A stretch of 64,000 nt of DNA from Rothia nasimurium (GTDB taxonomy: Bacteria; Actinomycetota; Actinomycetes; Actinomycetales; Micrococcaceae): NCBI RefSeq assembly GCF_928382285.1, contig NZ_CAKMSS010000003.1:186001-250000 (forward strand), given 5' to 3'. The notes under the pieces are model-generated. The model was not told the DNA's origin, made no database searches, and saw nothing but the letters and a program-made list of their open reading frames with translations. The translations under genes were made by a program, and so were the position numbers. Positions 34,402 through 43,332 of this stretch are shown here, piece by piece (the stretch's first letter is position 1; every line of letters starts with the position of its first letter).

Positions 34402-35355
34402 TTGAATTCTCAGAATTCTCGTGGCGTGGCGGCTTCAGCTGGCACCCTGGCTCAGACCCTTTCAGGGGTTCTGGCAGCGGGTGCCGTAGCTGGGGCCGCC
34501 ACGGCCGCTTATGCCCACTTTATTGAGCTCAATAACTTCCAGGTGCGCCGGGAAACCCTGCCGATTCTGCCGGCAGGTAGCCCCGATTTTAAGATTCTGC
34601 ATATCTCGGATATGCATATGATTCCGGGGCAGGCCCAGAAAACCGCCTTTATGCATTCTCTAGCCGAGCTAGAGCCTGATCTGGTCATCAATACCGGCGA
34701 TAACCTCTCCCATCTCGATGGCCTTCCCGCCCTACTAGAGGCCCTGGACCCCCTGCTGGATTTCCCGGGTGTCTATGTGCCCGGCTCTAACTGCTACTTT
34801 GCTCCGGTGCCCAAAAACCCGGCCCGCTACCTCTGGAAGAAGAACACCGGGGACGAGGCCAACGACCAAACCCGCGCGGTACTCCCCACCCAGGTGATGC
34901 ACGATGCCTTCGATGCCCGCGGCTGGGTAGGGCTGATTAACCGCTATGAGACGCTCACCCTCGGAGGGCTGCGCCTAGAATTCTCCGGGGTGGACGACCC
35001 CCACCTGGAGTACGACCGCCACCCCGGTTTCTCCCCCACAGCTTTCAGCGCGGAGCCGGGCCCGAGCGTCCGCCTGGGTGTCTGCCACGCCCCCTACCTG
35101 CGCACCCTGGACCGGTTTGCGGACGACGGCGCCCAGGCTATCTTCGCGGGCCACACCCACGGTGGGCAGGTGTGCCTCCCGGGTGGGCGGGCCCTGGTGT
35201 CCAACTGTGACCTACCCCCGGCCCGGGCTAAGGGCCTCTCCTACCAGGGGGACGTACCTGTGCAGGTAACGGCTGGCCTGGGCACCTCACGCTATGCCCA
35301 GGTGCGACTCTTCTGCCCACCCGAGGCTGTACTGGTGACGCTGACGGCCCGGTAA
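34402..35355 (+). CDS. Metallophosphoesterase, membrane-anchored
   Basis: 317 residues with one N-terminal membrane helix (GTLAQTLSGVLAAGAVAGAATAAYA) and an exported calcineurin-like domain. Metal ligands: LHISDMHM (Asp and His), INTGDNLSH, and GHTHGGQVCLPGG. The usual GNHD motif is replaced by GSNCYFAP, as in the actinobacterial YkuE-like group. Position matches Rv3683, next to the PBP. The start is TTG 34402 with AAGGA six bases upstream, 8 bases after the PBP stop, so the two are co-transcribed. Confidence 0.88.
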   Translation: MNSQNSRGVAASAGTLAQTLSGVLAAGAVAGAATAAYAHFIELNNFQVRRETLPILPAGSPDFKILHISDMHMIPGQAQKTAFMHSLAELEPDLVINTGDNLSHLDGLPALLEALDPLLDFPGVYVPGSNCYFAPVPKNPARYLWKKNTGDEANDQTRAVLPTQVMHDAFDARGWVGLINRYETLTLGGLRLEFSGVDDPHLEYDRHPGFSPTAFSAEPGPSVRLGVCHAPYLRTLDRFADDGAQAIFAGHTHGGQVCLPGGRALVSNCDLPPARAKGLSYQGDVPVQVTAGLGTSRYAQVRLFCPPEAVLVTLTAR

Positions 35356-35366
35356 CCTATCTGGTT

Positions 35367-35390
35367 TTTGCAGGAATGCAAATGTAAGAT
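35367..35390 (+). promoter_or_regulatory. Promoter and palindromic operator of the ABC exporter
   Basis: TTTGCA-GGAA-TGCAAA (35367-35382) is a perfect inverted repeat that lies in the promoter just before the extended -10 TGTAAGAT (35383-35390). ATG 35399 follows 8 bases later. A repressor on this palindrome would block the promoter. Confidence 0.6.
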
Positions 35391-35398
35391 AGATTACT

Positions 35399-37273
35399 AT
35401 GGCTTCTCGACTACTGCGCGTCTCCCCCATACCCACGCCTCCCCCTGTGCCCTACGGTGCCCGCACAGAGCAGGACATCACCCTCTGGCAGTACTCCCGT
35501 CCTATTCGCGCGCGCTGGGTCTGCGGGCTTTTCGTAGCACTCACCGCAGCCATTATCGCTATCTCCATCCCCCAGGTGCTGGGCTGGATTGTCGATGCCA
35601 TGCTGACCGACCAGCCCACCGTAGGAGCGGTCTGGGCAGGCGGCGCCCTGGTCTTTGCGCTGGGTCTAGCCCAATCTGCCCTTTTCTTCCTGCGTAGGCA
35701 GCTGGTTATTGAACCCGCCAGCACGGTTGAGAACACCATGCGCATTGACCTTTTTGATCGACTGCTGCGTTTCCCCGTGGCCTTCCACGACCGCTGGCCC
35801 TCGGGTCAGCTGCTCACCCGAGCCATGAGCGACCTGGGCACCATCCGCCGCTGGACAGCCTTCGGCCTGATCCAGATCATTACCGTGGCGGTGCAGGTGA
35901 CGGTGGGTAGCTTCTATATGTTCACCGGCTCCTGGCAGCTGGGTCTTGTCTTCCTTGCCAGTATGCCGCTGACTCTCTTCTGCGTTTGGCGGTTTGTGCT
36001 GACCTTCCGCACCCTCACCCGCCAGGCCCAGGAGCGCACCGGTGATTTAGCGACCACGGTTGAGGAGTCGGTTCAGGGCCTGCGCGTGCTCAAGGCACTA
36101 GGACGCGGCCCCCATGCCCTGGCGGGGTTCCGAGCAGAGTCCCTAGAGCTGCTTGACCTTGAAGTTGCGCGCGGTAGGGCCATGAGTCGGGTCCGTATGC
36201 AGAGCACCTTCATCAGCGGGGCTTCCCTCTGTGTAGCCCTGCTCTGGGGCCTGCACCTGGTCAGCGCGGGGGCCATGACGGTCGGCGCCCTCACCAGCTA
36301 TTTTGCCACCGCCACCATCCTCTTCACCCAGGTGGAGCGCTCGGGCATGCTGATTTCTATGTACCTGGCGTCGAGCGTTTCAATGGACCGCCACCGCCAG
36401 GTCATGGTGGGTGAAGCCGGCGAAGATATCGACCTTCTACCCACCCACCGCGAGCGCCCCGGCGCAGCTGCTGCCCGCCTTGATTTTCAGGACGTCACTT
36501 TCAGCTACGGCGCGCAGGAGCAGCAGGTGCTCACCGGCTTTTCTGTGCAGGTGCAGCCGGGGGAGATTATTGCCCTGGTGGGCTCAACCGGGTCGGGCAA
36601 GTCTACCGTCCTGCAGCTGGTGCAAAGACTTTATGAGCCCACCTCAGGCAGCATCAGCTTGAACGGCCAAGACATTGCCTCTTTGCCTTTGCCGGAGCTC
36701 CGCTCCCAGGTGTCAATCGCCTTTGAAGACCCCCTGCTGTTCTCAACCAGCGTGCGGGAGAACGTCCTGCTGGGGGTTGACCGCAGCGGGCTCAGCCCCA
36801 ACCAGGAAGATGCCCTACTCCACCGGGCCCTGACCATAGCAGCTGCCGACTACGTCTATCAGCTTCCGCAAGGGCTAGATACCGTGATTGGTGAAGAGGG
36901 CATGAGCCTCTCAGGCGGTCAGCGCCAGCGCCTCTCGCTAGCGCGCGCTATCGCCGCGAGCCCTGCCGTCCTCCTGCTCGATGATCCGCTCTCTGCCCTC
37001 GATGTGACGACCGAAGAGAAGGTGGTGGGTCTGCTCAAACAGGAGCTGACCCAGACCACCACACTGCTCACGGCCCACCGGCCCTCTACAGTGGCCCTGG
37101 CCGACCGGGTGGTGCTCTTGCAGCAGGGGCAGGTAGCTGCAGTGGGCACCCACACCGAGCTGCTCGGCAACCCCATCTACCGCGACCTCATGAGCACCGA
37201 CACCCAGCTCACCCCCACAAGGCCGACGGATGCCGGCGAGGTTGAGAGCGAGATACAGGAGGGCGGGCGATGA
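35399..37273 (+). CDS. ABC exporter half-transporter, degenerate-site subunit
   Basis: 624 residues: six membrane helices (about 35-330) and a nucleotide-binding domain. Walker A GSTGSGKST (about 396), signature LSGGQRQRLSLARA (about 500), Walker B VLLLDDPLSALD with Asp where the catalytic Glu normally stands, and TAHRPSTV as H-loop. That substitution marks the degenerate half of heterodimeric multidrug exporters such as BmrCD or TM287/288. The gene overlaps the next by four bases. It is preceded by a palindromic operator; no regulator is adjacent. Confidence 0.92.
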   Translation: MASRLLRVSPIPTPPPVPYGARTEQDITLWQYSRPIRARWVCGLFVALTAAIIAISIPQVLGWIVDAMLTDQPTVGAVWAGGALVFALGLAQSALFFLRRQLVIEPASTVENTMRIDLFDRLLRFPVAFHDRWPSGQLLTRAMSDLGTIRRWTAFGLIQIITVAVQVTVGSFYMFTGSWQLGLVFLASMPLTLFCVWRFVLTFRTLTRQAQERTGDLATTVEESVQGLRVLKALGRGPHALAGFRAESLELLDLEVARGRAMSRVRMQSTFISGASLCVALLWGLHLVSAGAMTVGALTSYFATATILFTQVERSGMLISMYLASSVSMDRHRQVMVGEAGEDIDLLPTHRERPGAAAARLDFQDVTFSYGAQEQQVLTGFSVQVQPGEIIALVGSTGSGKSTVLQLVQRLYEPTSGSISLNGQDIASLPLPELRSQVSIAFEDPLLFSTSVRENVLLGVDRSGLSPNQEDALLHRALTIAAADYVYQLPQGLDTVIGEEGMSLSGGQRQRLSLARAIAASPAVLLLDDPLSALDVTTEEKVVGLLKQELTQTTTLLTAHRPSTVALADRVVLLQQGQVAAVGTHTELLGNPIYRDLMSTDTQLTPTRPTDAGEVESEIQEGGR

Positions 37274-39087
37274 GCCAGAGAATTACCGATTCAGAAGATA
37301 AGATTCAGCTCTCTAAGAGCGAGGCTAAGGCTGTTCGCCGCCGGTCGGTAGCCCTCTTACTCGATGTACTGAGGCCGGTGCGAGGCCACCTGCTCTTCAC
37401 CCTTTTCCTGGTGATCCTGGCAACGGCCCTGACCACAGCGATGCCCTGGCTCATTTCTACGGCCATCAACGACGCCCTAGAACCCCTGCTGGCGGGAGAC
37501 AGCAGCTACGCGCTTACCTTGGCAGCCCTCTATGTAGCTGCAGCGGTCGTGGCCGGCTTAGCGACCTACACCAACATTCTGCTCACCTACAAGATTTCCC
37601 AAAAGGTGCTCTTTGACCTGCGCCAGCGTATGTTTGAGCACGCCCAAAAACTCTCGGTAGGCTTCCACGACACCTACACCTCGGGCCGTGTAATCTCCCG
37701 CCTCACCAGCGACCTCGATACGATTCGGCAGTTCCTCGACTCGGGGCTTTCTGAGCTAGCAGCCATGCTGCTCTCCATCTCCTTTACCATCGTGGCCCTC
37801 TGCCTCATGGACTGGCGAGCTGGCCTCGCCCTACTGGTGATGATGCTCCCCGTCGCCTGGCTCACTGCCTGGTTCCGCCGCGAATCTGAGCTGGCCTACC
37901 GGGCCCAGCGGGTGGCGTCCGCCCGCATCATCTCCCGCTTTGCCGAAACCTTCACCGGCCTGGCCGCTGTCAAGGCCTTCCGCGCCGAGGCAAGCTCCCG
38001 TGCAGCCTACGCGGAGGCCGCCGAGGACTACCGAGTGCGCGTCATGCAGTCCATCAAGGTACACGGTACCTACATGCCAGCCCTTCAAGCCCTGGGCAAC
38101 ACCTTTGTTGCCATTGTGCTCGTGATCGGCGGCTACTCTATTCTGGGCGGGTCCATGCAGGCCGGCACCCTGCTAGCCCTGGTCATCTACGCCAACCGGG
38201 TCTTTGAACCTATCTTCATGCTCTCGGACTACTACAACATGTTCCAGTCGGCTGTCTCGGCCCTGGAAAAGGTGTCGGGTTTCCTCGCCGAAGAGCCCGA
38301 GGTAGCCGAGCCCGAGCGTCCGGCCCATCGAACCGCTCCCGCAAGCGGCCACCTGGTCTTTGACGAGGTTGAGTTTGAGTACGTCGAAGGACGCCCCACC
38401 CTGCACCGCCTGAATCTCGATATTCCTGCGGGTCAGCGCCTAGCCCTGGTGGGTGAAACAGGTGCCGGTAAGTCAACCATTGCCAAGCTCATCGCCCGCT
38501 TCTACGACGTCACCCACGGACAGCTGACCCTCGACGGGGTAGACCTGCGGGACCTCTCCGATGAGCAGCTACGCCGGGAGGTTGTAATGGTCACCCAGGA
38601 GGCCTATCTCTTCAAGGGCACCGTGGCTGACAACATCCGCCTGGGCAACCCCTCTGCCAGCGACGAAGATGTCTTTGAGGCAGCCCGAAAGGTCGGGGCT
38701 TACGACTTCATCATGAGCCTACCCCAGGGCTTTGACACCAACCTGTCAAAGCGCGGCGGGCGGGTTTCTGCCGGGCAGCGTCAGCTCATCTCTTTTGCCC
38801 GCGCTTTCCTGGCCGACCCGGCCGTCCTAATTCTCGATGAAGCCACCGCCTCTCTCGATATTCCCACCGAAAAACTGGTTCAGCGGGGTCTGGAGTCCCT
38901 GCTGGCCGGGCGCACCTCCGTGGTGATTGCCCACCGCCTCTCGACGGTGCTTACCGCCGACCGGGTGCTGGTGGTATCGGACGGGCGCGTGGTAGAGGAC
39001 GGCTCCCCTGCGGCCCTGGTGGAGGCTGGCGGACGCTTTGCCGCCATGGCCCGGGCCTGGGAAGAGAACAACAGCACCGAGGGCTAG
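37270..39087 (+). CDS. ABC exporter half-transporter, catalytic subunit
   Basis: 605 residues, partner of the previous subunit. Six membrane helices (about 40-320), then Walker A GETGAGKST (about 395), signature VSAGQRQLISFARA, Walker B VLILDEATASLD with the catalytic Glu, and IAHRLSTV as H-loop. The canonical Walker B here, with the degenerate one in the partner, predicts one active ATP site per heterodimer. Substrate is unknown; multidrug or lipid export is usual. The ATG overlaps the upstream stop (ATGA). Confidence 0.93.
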   Translation: MSQRITDSEDKIQLSKSEAKAVRRRSVALLLDVLRPVRGHLLFTLFLVILATALTTAMPWLISTAINDALEPLLAGDSSYALTLAALYVAAAVVAGLATYTNILLTYKISQKVLFDLRQRMFEHAQKLSVGFHDTYTSGRVISRLTSDLDTIRQFLDSGLSELAAMLLSISFTIVALCLMDWRAGLALLVMMLPVAWLTAWFRRESELAYRAQRVASARIISRFAETFTGLAAVKAFRAEASSRAAYAEAAEDYRVRVMQSIKVHGTYMPALQALGNTFVAIVLVIGGYSILGGSMQAGTLLALVIYANRVFEPIFMLSDYYNMFQSAVSALEKVSGFLAEEPEVAEPERPAHRTAPASGHLVFDEVEFEYVEGRPTLHRLNLDIPAGQRLALVGETGAGKSTIAKLIARFYDVTHGQLTLDGVDLRDLSDEQLRREVVMVTQEAYLFKGTVADNIRLGNPSASDEDVFEAARKVGAYDFIMSLPQGFDTNLSKRGGRVSAGQRQLISFARAFLADPAVLILDEATASLDIPTEKLVQRGLESLLAGRTSVVIAHRLSTVLTADRVLVVSDGRVVEDGSPAALVEAGGRFAAMARAWEENNSTEG

Positions 39088-39099
39088 AAGCCCGGTGAT

Positions 39100-39129
39100 T
39101 TGGCAGGCTTAAGACCGCCGCGCTATACT
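39100..39129 (+). promoter_or_regulatory. tRNA-Pro promoter
   Basis: -35 TTGGCA at 39100-39105, 18-bp spacer, -10 TATACT at 39124-39129. Confidence 0.7.
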
Positions 39130-39153
39130 TGAGAGGTTGTTATACGCAACAAT

Positions 39154-39230
39154 CGGGATGTGGCGCAGCTTGGTAGCGCGCGTCGTTCGGGACGACGAGG
39201 CCGCAGGTTCAAATCCTGTCATCCCGACCA
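39154..39230 (+). tRNA. tRNA-Pro (anticodon CGG)
   Basis: A full cloverleaf: acceptor CGGGATG with CATCCCG, D-arm GCGC/GCGC, anticodon arm CGTCG-TTCGGGA-CGACG giving anticodon CGG, T-arm GCAGG-TTCAAAT-CCTGT, discriminator A and an encoded CCA. It reads proline CCG codons. It has its own promoter and a strong terminator. Confidence 0.97.
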
Positions 39231-39235
39231 AGCAC

Positions 39236-39270
39236 AACCGCCCCTGGCTCTAGCCGGGGGCGGTTTTTTA
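39236..39270 (+). terminator. Terminator of tRNA-Pro
   Basis: AACCGCCCCTGGC pairs with GCCGGGGGCGGTT around TCTA, followed by TTTT. Confidence 0.92.
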
Positions 39271-39312
39271 TATCTCTCTTGTCTTCTGCACGTCACACCG
39301 CGTCACAAATAC

Positions 39313-39356
39313 TTGCATTGTAAAGTTTATAGGGTGTAGTCTAAAGAAAAATGCAA
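39313..39356 (+). promoter_or_regulatory. Promoter of the FMN reductase gene with flanking AATGCAA repeats
   Basis: TTGCAT (39313-39318) and TAGTCT (39337-39342) form a promoter with 18-bp spacer. TTGCATT (39313-39319) and AATGCAA (39350-39356) are inverted copies at the -35 and at the start site. The same AATGCAA word is in the ABC exporter operator at 35376-35382. Confidence 0.5.
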
Positions 39357-39373
39357 ATGTGAAAGGAAAACCA

Positions 39374-39934
39374 GTGTCACAGAAAGTTCTCGTTATCTCA
39401 GGCTCTGACCGCGACGGCTCCTTCAACACCCAGCTGGCAGAGCAGCTCGTTGAAGCCCTTGAAAACGAAGGGCAGAGCGCCGAGGTCTACGACTTCTCAG
39501 CTGTCCCCCTGCTCAGCCAGAACTCCGAGTTCCCCGCCCCCGCTTCCGTCGAGAAGCTGCGCGCCGACATCGCTAACGCGGCCGGCCTGATTCTGGTCTC
39601 CCCCGAGTACAACGGCTCCTACCCTGCCCGTCTCAAGAACCTGATTGACTGGGCCTCACGCGCCGTCATCGCGGGTGACAACACCACCCCCACCGTTCTC
39701 AACGGCAAGAAGGTCGGTGTAGCTTCGGTTGCTAACTCAACCTACGGCAAGTTTGTGCGCGAGAACCTGCGCAATCTGGTTCCCTACGTCCGCGCTGACC
39801 TGATGGAGGGCGAGGGCCTGGGCATCCGTATTCCCGGTGAAGCCTGGGGCACCGGCAAGCTGGAGCTAGAAGAAGAGCAGCAGAAGAACGTTGATCAGTT
39901 CGTTGCTGACTACCTCAAGTTCCTGGCCGCCTAA
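39374..39934 (+). CDS. NADPH-dependent FMN reductase family protein
   Basis: 186-residue flavodoxin-like protein. ISGSDRDGSFNTQLAEQL at the N-terminus is the FMN phosphate loop, and LVSPEYNGSYPARLKNLIDWASR is the family signature near residue 80. Members reduce quinones, azo dyes, chromate or FMN. The start is GTG 39374 with AAAGGA six bases upstream; the open frame starting at 39359 would put that site inside the gene. The shared AATGCAA motif suggests the same redox or drug-responsive regulator as the ABC exporter. Confidence 0.9.
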   Translation: MSQKVLVISGSDRDGSFNTQLAEQLVEALENEGQSAEVYDFSAVPLLSQNSEFPAPASVEKLRADIANAAGLILVSPEYNGSYPARLKNLIDWASRAVIAGDNTTPTVLNGKKVGVASVANSTYGKFVRENLRNLVPYVRADLMEGEGLGIRIPGEAWGTGKLELEEEQQKNVDQFVADYLKFLAA

Positions 39935-39955
39935 GCCAGCTCAACTCAAGACATT

Positions 39956-39990
39956 GGGGCCTCCCTGTACAGCAGGGAGGCCCCTTCTTT
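39956..39990. terminator. Bidirectional terminator
   Basis: GGGGCCTCCCTG (39956-39967) pairs with CAGGGAGGCCCC (39973-39984), then TTCTTT. It lies between the converging reductase and MMPL genes. Confidence 0.85.
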
Positions 39991-40041
39991 ATAGGCTCGA
40001 CCGGTGACCGTACCCGGCAGAATAGGCTCTGTACTAAGGCC

Positions 40042-42195
40042 TTAGCGGGAGAGCCGTGAAGGCCACCAGATTTTCTTGCCGATATCTTCAACGAGTGCCG
40101 GTATGAGCAGAGCTCGCACTACAGTGGCATCGAGTAGTACGCCGAAGGCAACGATGAAGGCGAGCTGGGCGAGGAAAATCAGCGGGATAACACCCAGGGC
40201 TGCGAAGGTTGCAGCCAGTACGATACCGGCTGAGGTAATTACACCGCCGGTTGCTACTAGAGCTGTGCGCAGACCGCTCTTAGTACCCCGATGCAGGGCT
40301 TCTTCTCTCACGCGGGTCATCAGGAAGATGGTGTAGTCAATACCCAGAGCGACGAGGAAGACGAACCCGTAGAGGGGCACGGTGGGGTCGGCTCCTGGGA
40401 ACTTGAAAACGTGGTTGAAGACCAGGGCTGAGACGCCAAGGGCGGTGAGGTAAGACAGCACCGTGGCAGCCACCAGAATCAGCGGTGCCAGAATTGAGCG
40501 CAGCAGAACCATCAGAATCAGGGTGATAACGACCAGCACTACCGGGATAATCAGGGCCCGGTCGCGCTGGGCGCTATCGATGGTATCGAGATCAGACGCG
40601 GTGGTTCCGCCCACCAGGGATCCGGGAGCTGCGCTGGCCAGGCTCTCACGCATCTGGCGCACGGTTTCTTCTGCTTCCGGTGAGTCGGCGGGGTCAGCCA
40701 GGGTCACCTGGAGCATGACGCGCCCCTCAACTTCAGTGGGGGCAATACCGGCAAAAATCGGCGGCACTGACTCAGCGGACGCCCCCACCGGCACGGTGCC
40801 AGCAGGCGAGTCTTGGGCAACCGCGGCAATGGAGCTCACCCCATCGAGCCCGTCAAGGGCAGCCACTGCGGTATCTTGCTCAGCAGCAGGCACAATTACA
40901 TTTGCCGGGGAGCCTGAGCCACCGGGGAAGTGTTCAGCCAGCACGTTCTGGCCATCCCGTGCCTGAGACTGCCCCAGCACCAGGTCAGATTGGCGCACCC
41001 CATTGGCCTGGAAAGTCGCAGAAAAGCCGGCGAAGATAGCCAGCACCAGAGCCGTAACCAGCCAGACTGTGCGGGGCTTGCCCGACACGAAAGCCGCAAT
41101 TTTTGCCCAGAAGCCGGCTGAGGCGTCCTTAACCTCAGCGGAATAGCGGGGGCGGGCAGGCCAGAAGGCTACCCTACCCAGCAGAGCCAGGACGGCGGGC
41201 AGAAAGGTCAGTGAGGCCAGCATGGACAGCACGATGCCGGTAGCTGCCACGGGCCCCAGGGCCTTGTTCGACGACAGCTCAGAAAGCAGCAGGCACAGCA
41301 GACCCGCAATCACCGTACCGCCAGAGGCCAGAATCGGCTCAAGGGACCCGCGCCAGGCAGCCCGGGTAGCGTCCCAGCGCGAAACGTACTGGGTGAGGGC
41401 CTCGCGATAGCGGGCTACATAGAGCAAGGAGTAGTCGGTTGCTGCACCGACCACCAGAATCAGCAGGATTCCCTGCACCTGGCCGTTGATCATGACCCAG
41501 CCAGCATTCGCCATGTGCCAAATAACGAAGATGGCACCCGAGAGGGCAACCATCGAACTGGTCAGCACAATGATGGGCAGCAGGGGTGAGCGGTAGACCA
41601 CCAGCAGAATTACGAAAACCACAATCAGGGCAACTGCCAGCAGGATGCCGTCGATACCGCCAAATGCCTCAACTAGGTCGGCCGAGAAGCCAGCCGGGCC
41701 GGTCACGTAGCCGGTGAGGCCGTCGGGAGCCTGGGTTATCTCGGCGCGGATTCCGTCAACGACATCTCGGGTCTCCTGGTCGGTGGAGATGGGCAGAATA
41801 AGCTCCGCTGCCCGACCGTCCTCTGAGTAAATGACGGGCGAGCTTTCACCGGTGAAAGTACCGGACGCGGCCAGCTGGCCGATGAGACCCTCTAGGTAGG
41901 TGCGGTGGGCATCGGTGAGGGAACCGTCAGCTTCAAAGACAAGAATTGCGGGCACCGCGTCAGTGCCCAGAAAGTCGCCCTGCTGCTCTACCACCTGGGT
42001 AGATTCAGCGGACGCCGGCAGAAAGTCAGTCTGGGAGTTGGTTGAGACCTCGGAGATTTTTCCGAAGTAGGGCCCGCCAATACCCGCCACAGCGAGCCAG
42101 GTAAGGGTCAATAGGACGGCAAGAGCAACCCGCACCCAGGTGCGTGAAGAGGACCCGGCCTTGATAGAGCCGGCTTCCGAAGAAAAAGTATGCAT
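40042..42195 (-). CDS. MMPL/RND-family transporter
   Basis: 717 residues in the MMPL layout: a membrane helix at 20-45, an exported loop (about 50-185), helices 2-6, a second exported loop (about 395-530) and helices 7-12. Family features include GAATDYSLLYVARYREAL after helix 4 and the matching GIDYTIFLMTRVREEALHRG in the second half, which hold the proton-relay Asp-Tyr pairs. Such proteins export lipids or drugs. The start is ATG 42195, six bases after TAGACT, so the mRNA is probably leaderless. It is preceded by the DUF418-like gene only 9 bases away. Confidence 0.92.
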   Translation of the reverse strand: MHTFSSEAGSIKAGSSSRTWVRVALAVLLTLTWLAVAGIGGPYFGKISEVSTNSQTDFLPASAESTQVVEQQGDFLGTDAVPAILVFEADGSLTDAHRTYLEGLIGQLAASGTFTGESSPVIYSEDGRAAELILPISTDQETRDVVDGIRAEITQAPDGLTGYVTGPAGFSADLVEAFGGIDGILLAVALIVVFVILLVVYRSPLLPIIVLTSSMVALSGAIFVIWHMANAGWVMINGQVQGILLILVVGAATDYSLLYVARYREALTQYVSRWDATRAAWRGSLEPILASGGTVIAGLLCLLLSELSSNKALGPVAATGIVLSMLASLTFLPAVLALLGRVAFWPARPRYSAEVKDASAGFWAKIAAFVSGKPRTVWLVTALVLAIFAGFSATFQANGVRQSDLVLGQSQARDGQNVLAEHFPGGSGSPANVIVPAAEQDTAVAALDGLDGVSSIAAVAQDSPAGTVPVGASAESVPPIFAGIAPTEVEGRVMLQVTLADPADSPEAEETVRQMRESLASAAPGSLVGGTTASDLDTIDSAQRDRALIIPVVLVVITLILMVLLRSILAPLILVAATVLSYLTALGVSALVFNHVFKFPGADPTVPLYGFVFLVALGIDYTIFLMTRVREEALHRGTKSGLRTALVATGGVITSAGIVLAATFAALGVIPLIFLAQLAFIVAFGVLLDATVVRALLIPALVEDIGKKIWWPSRLSR

Positions 42196-42201
42196 GCTGA
42201 G

Positions 42202-42231
42202 AGTCTACCCCCTGCCAGAGACCCAGGTTAA
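42202..42231 (-). promoter_or_regulatory. Leaderless promoter of the MMPL gene
   Basis: -10 TAGACT at 42202-42207, six bases before ATG 42195; TTAACC at 42226-42231 is a possible -35 (18-bp spacer). Confidence 0.55.
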
Positions 42232-43218
42232 GGGGGTCTCAAGCGGGCCGCGCCGCAAGAAGGTCTGCCCGAGCAGGCGCTGCCAGGCCCAGGCAAAGAG
42301 CAGGGCACCCAGAATCAGGCCGAACATCATGGCCCAGGAGTTATCGGAGGCAGGCAGGCCGTAGGCCGGGGCGTAGTTAGCGTACAGGGCCAGCACGGCA
42401 ATCTGGAGCACGTAGAGGGAAAGGGTCATACGCCCGGCTCCCACCAGGGCACCGGCCAGGTGCTCCCGCCCGGCTAGAGCGCGCGCCAGCAGGCAGCACC
42501 AGCCCACGGTCGCCAGGCAGGCTGCCAGGCTAAAGGCAATCTCAAGCCGGCTGGAGGTGTAGGGAAGGAACTCTGCAACAGCAAAACGGGAGTACCAGAA
42601 GAGGCCACCGGTAGCCAGGCTCCCCAGCAGGGCCAGGGCGACATCGCCCCAGACACCCCAGCGTTCGATGAGGAAGGCGATTACCGCACCGGTGCAGGCG
42701 TAGGTCAGCAGGGTAAAAACCTGGTAGTTCTGGCCGGTGAACATCCATTCGTAGAGGTAGGCAGTGTAGCTGCCGTCGAGAGATGCCTGCATAGCCTGGG
42801 GCTGGAAGTAGGTCCGGGCGGACGCCGCAAACCACCAGCTGCCCGCAGCCAGGAGGGCCAGGGCCCAGGAGGGTAGGAAGACAAGAGGGGCCATGAGCAG
42901 GCTCAATACCCCCAGGTACTCCAGCACGATATCGACCTGGGCGCCCCAGGTACCGATGTAGAGCCCCACAGCAACCAGGGCGATAGCTCGCACCACCGAG
43001 GAGGCGAAGAGGGCGGGGAAGCTCATACGCTGAGACGAAAAGAGGGCACCTGCCCCCAAGAGGAAGGCAAAGAGCGGGGCGGTCAGAAACTCACTCAGGT
43101 TCAGCACCCCACCGGTCCCGCCGCCGGGGGCTCCATGGGCGATAAACATGCTGATCAGGGCAGCACAGCGAGCCAGGTCAATACCGATAACACGGCCTGC
43201 GGTTTTTAGGTCGGTCAC
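42205..43218 (-). CDS. DUF418-like/heparan-alpha-glucosaminide acetyltransferase-like membrane protein
   Basis: 337 residues with about nine or ten membrane helices. The N-terminus GRVIGIDLARCAALISMFIAH matches the first helix of DUF1624/DUF418 membrane acyltransferase-like proteins, and the late GRMTLSLYVLQIAVLALYANYAPAYG block is the DUF418 signature region. The acyl donor and acceptor are unknown. The start is GTG 43218 with GAGGAG six bases upstream, which rules out the much longer open frame. Its 3' end carries the promoter of the following MMPL gene. Confidence 0.83.
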   Translation of the reverse strand: MTDLKTAGRVIGIDLARCAALISMFIAHGAPGGGTGGVLNLSEFLTAPLFAFLLGAGALFSSQRMSFPALFASSVVRAIALVAVGLYIGTWGAQVDIVLEYLGVLSLLMAPLVFLPSWALALLAAGSWWFAASARTYFQPQAMQASLDGSYTAYLYEWMFTGQNYQVFTLLTYACTGAVIAFLIERWGVWGDVALALLGSLATGGLFWYSRFAVAEFLPYTSSRLEIAFSLAACLATVGWCCLLARALAGREHLAGALVGAGRMTLSLYVLQIAVLALYANYAPAYGLPASDNSWAMMFGLILGALLFAWAWQRLLGQTFLRRGPLETPLTWVSGRG

Positions 43219-43332
43219 GCAATACTCCTCAATAAATACCTGCTTTAGCCTAACACTGCCCCGCCGCCCTGCGCGGGCAGGGGAAGCCATGGCACACTGG
43301 TTAGGTTGCCCCTCACCTCTTTGAAAGTCACT

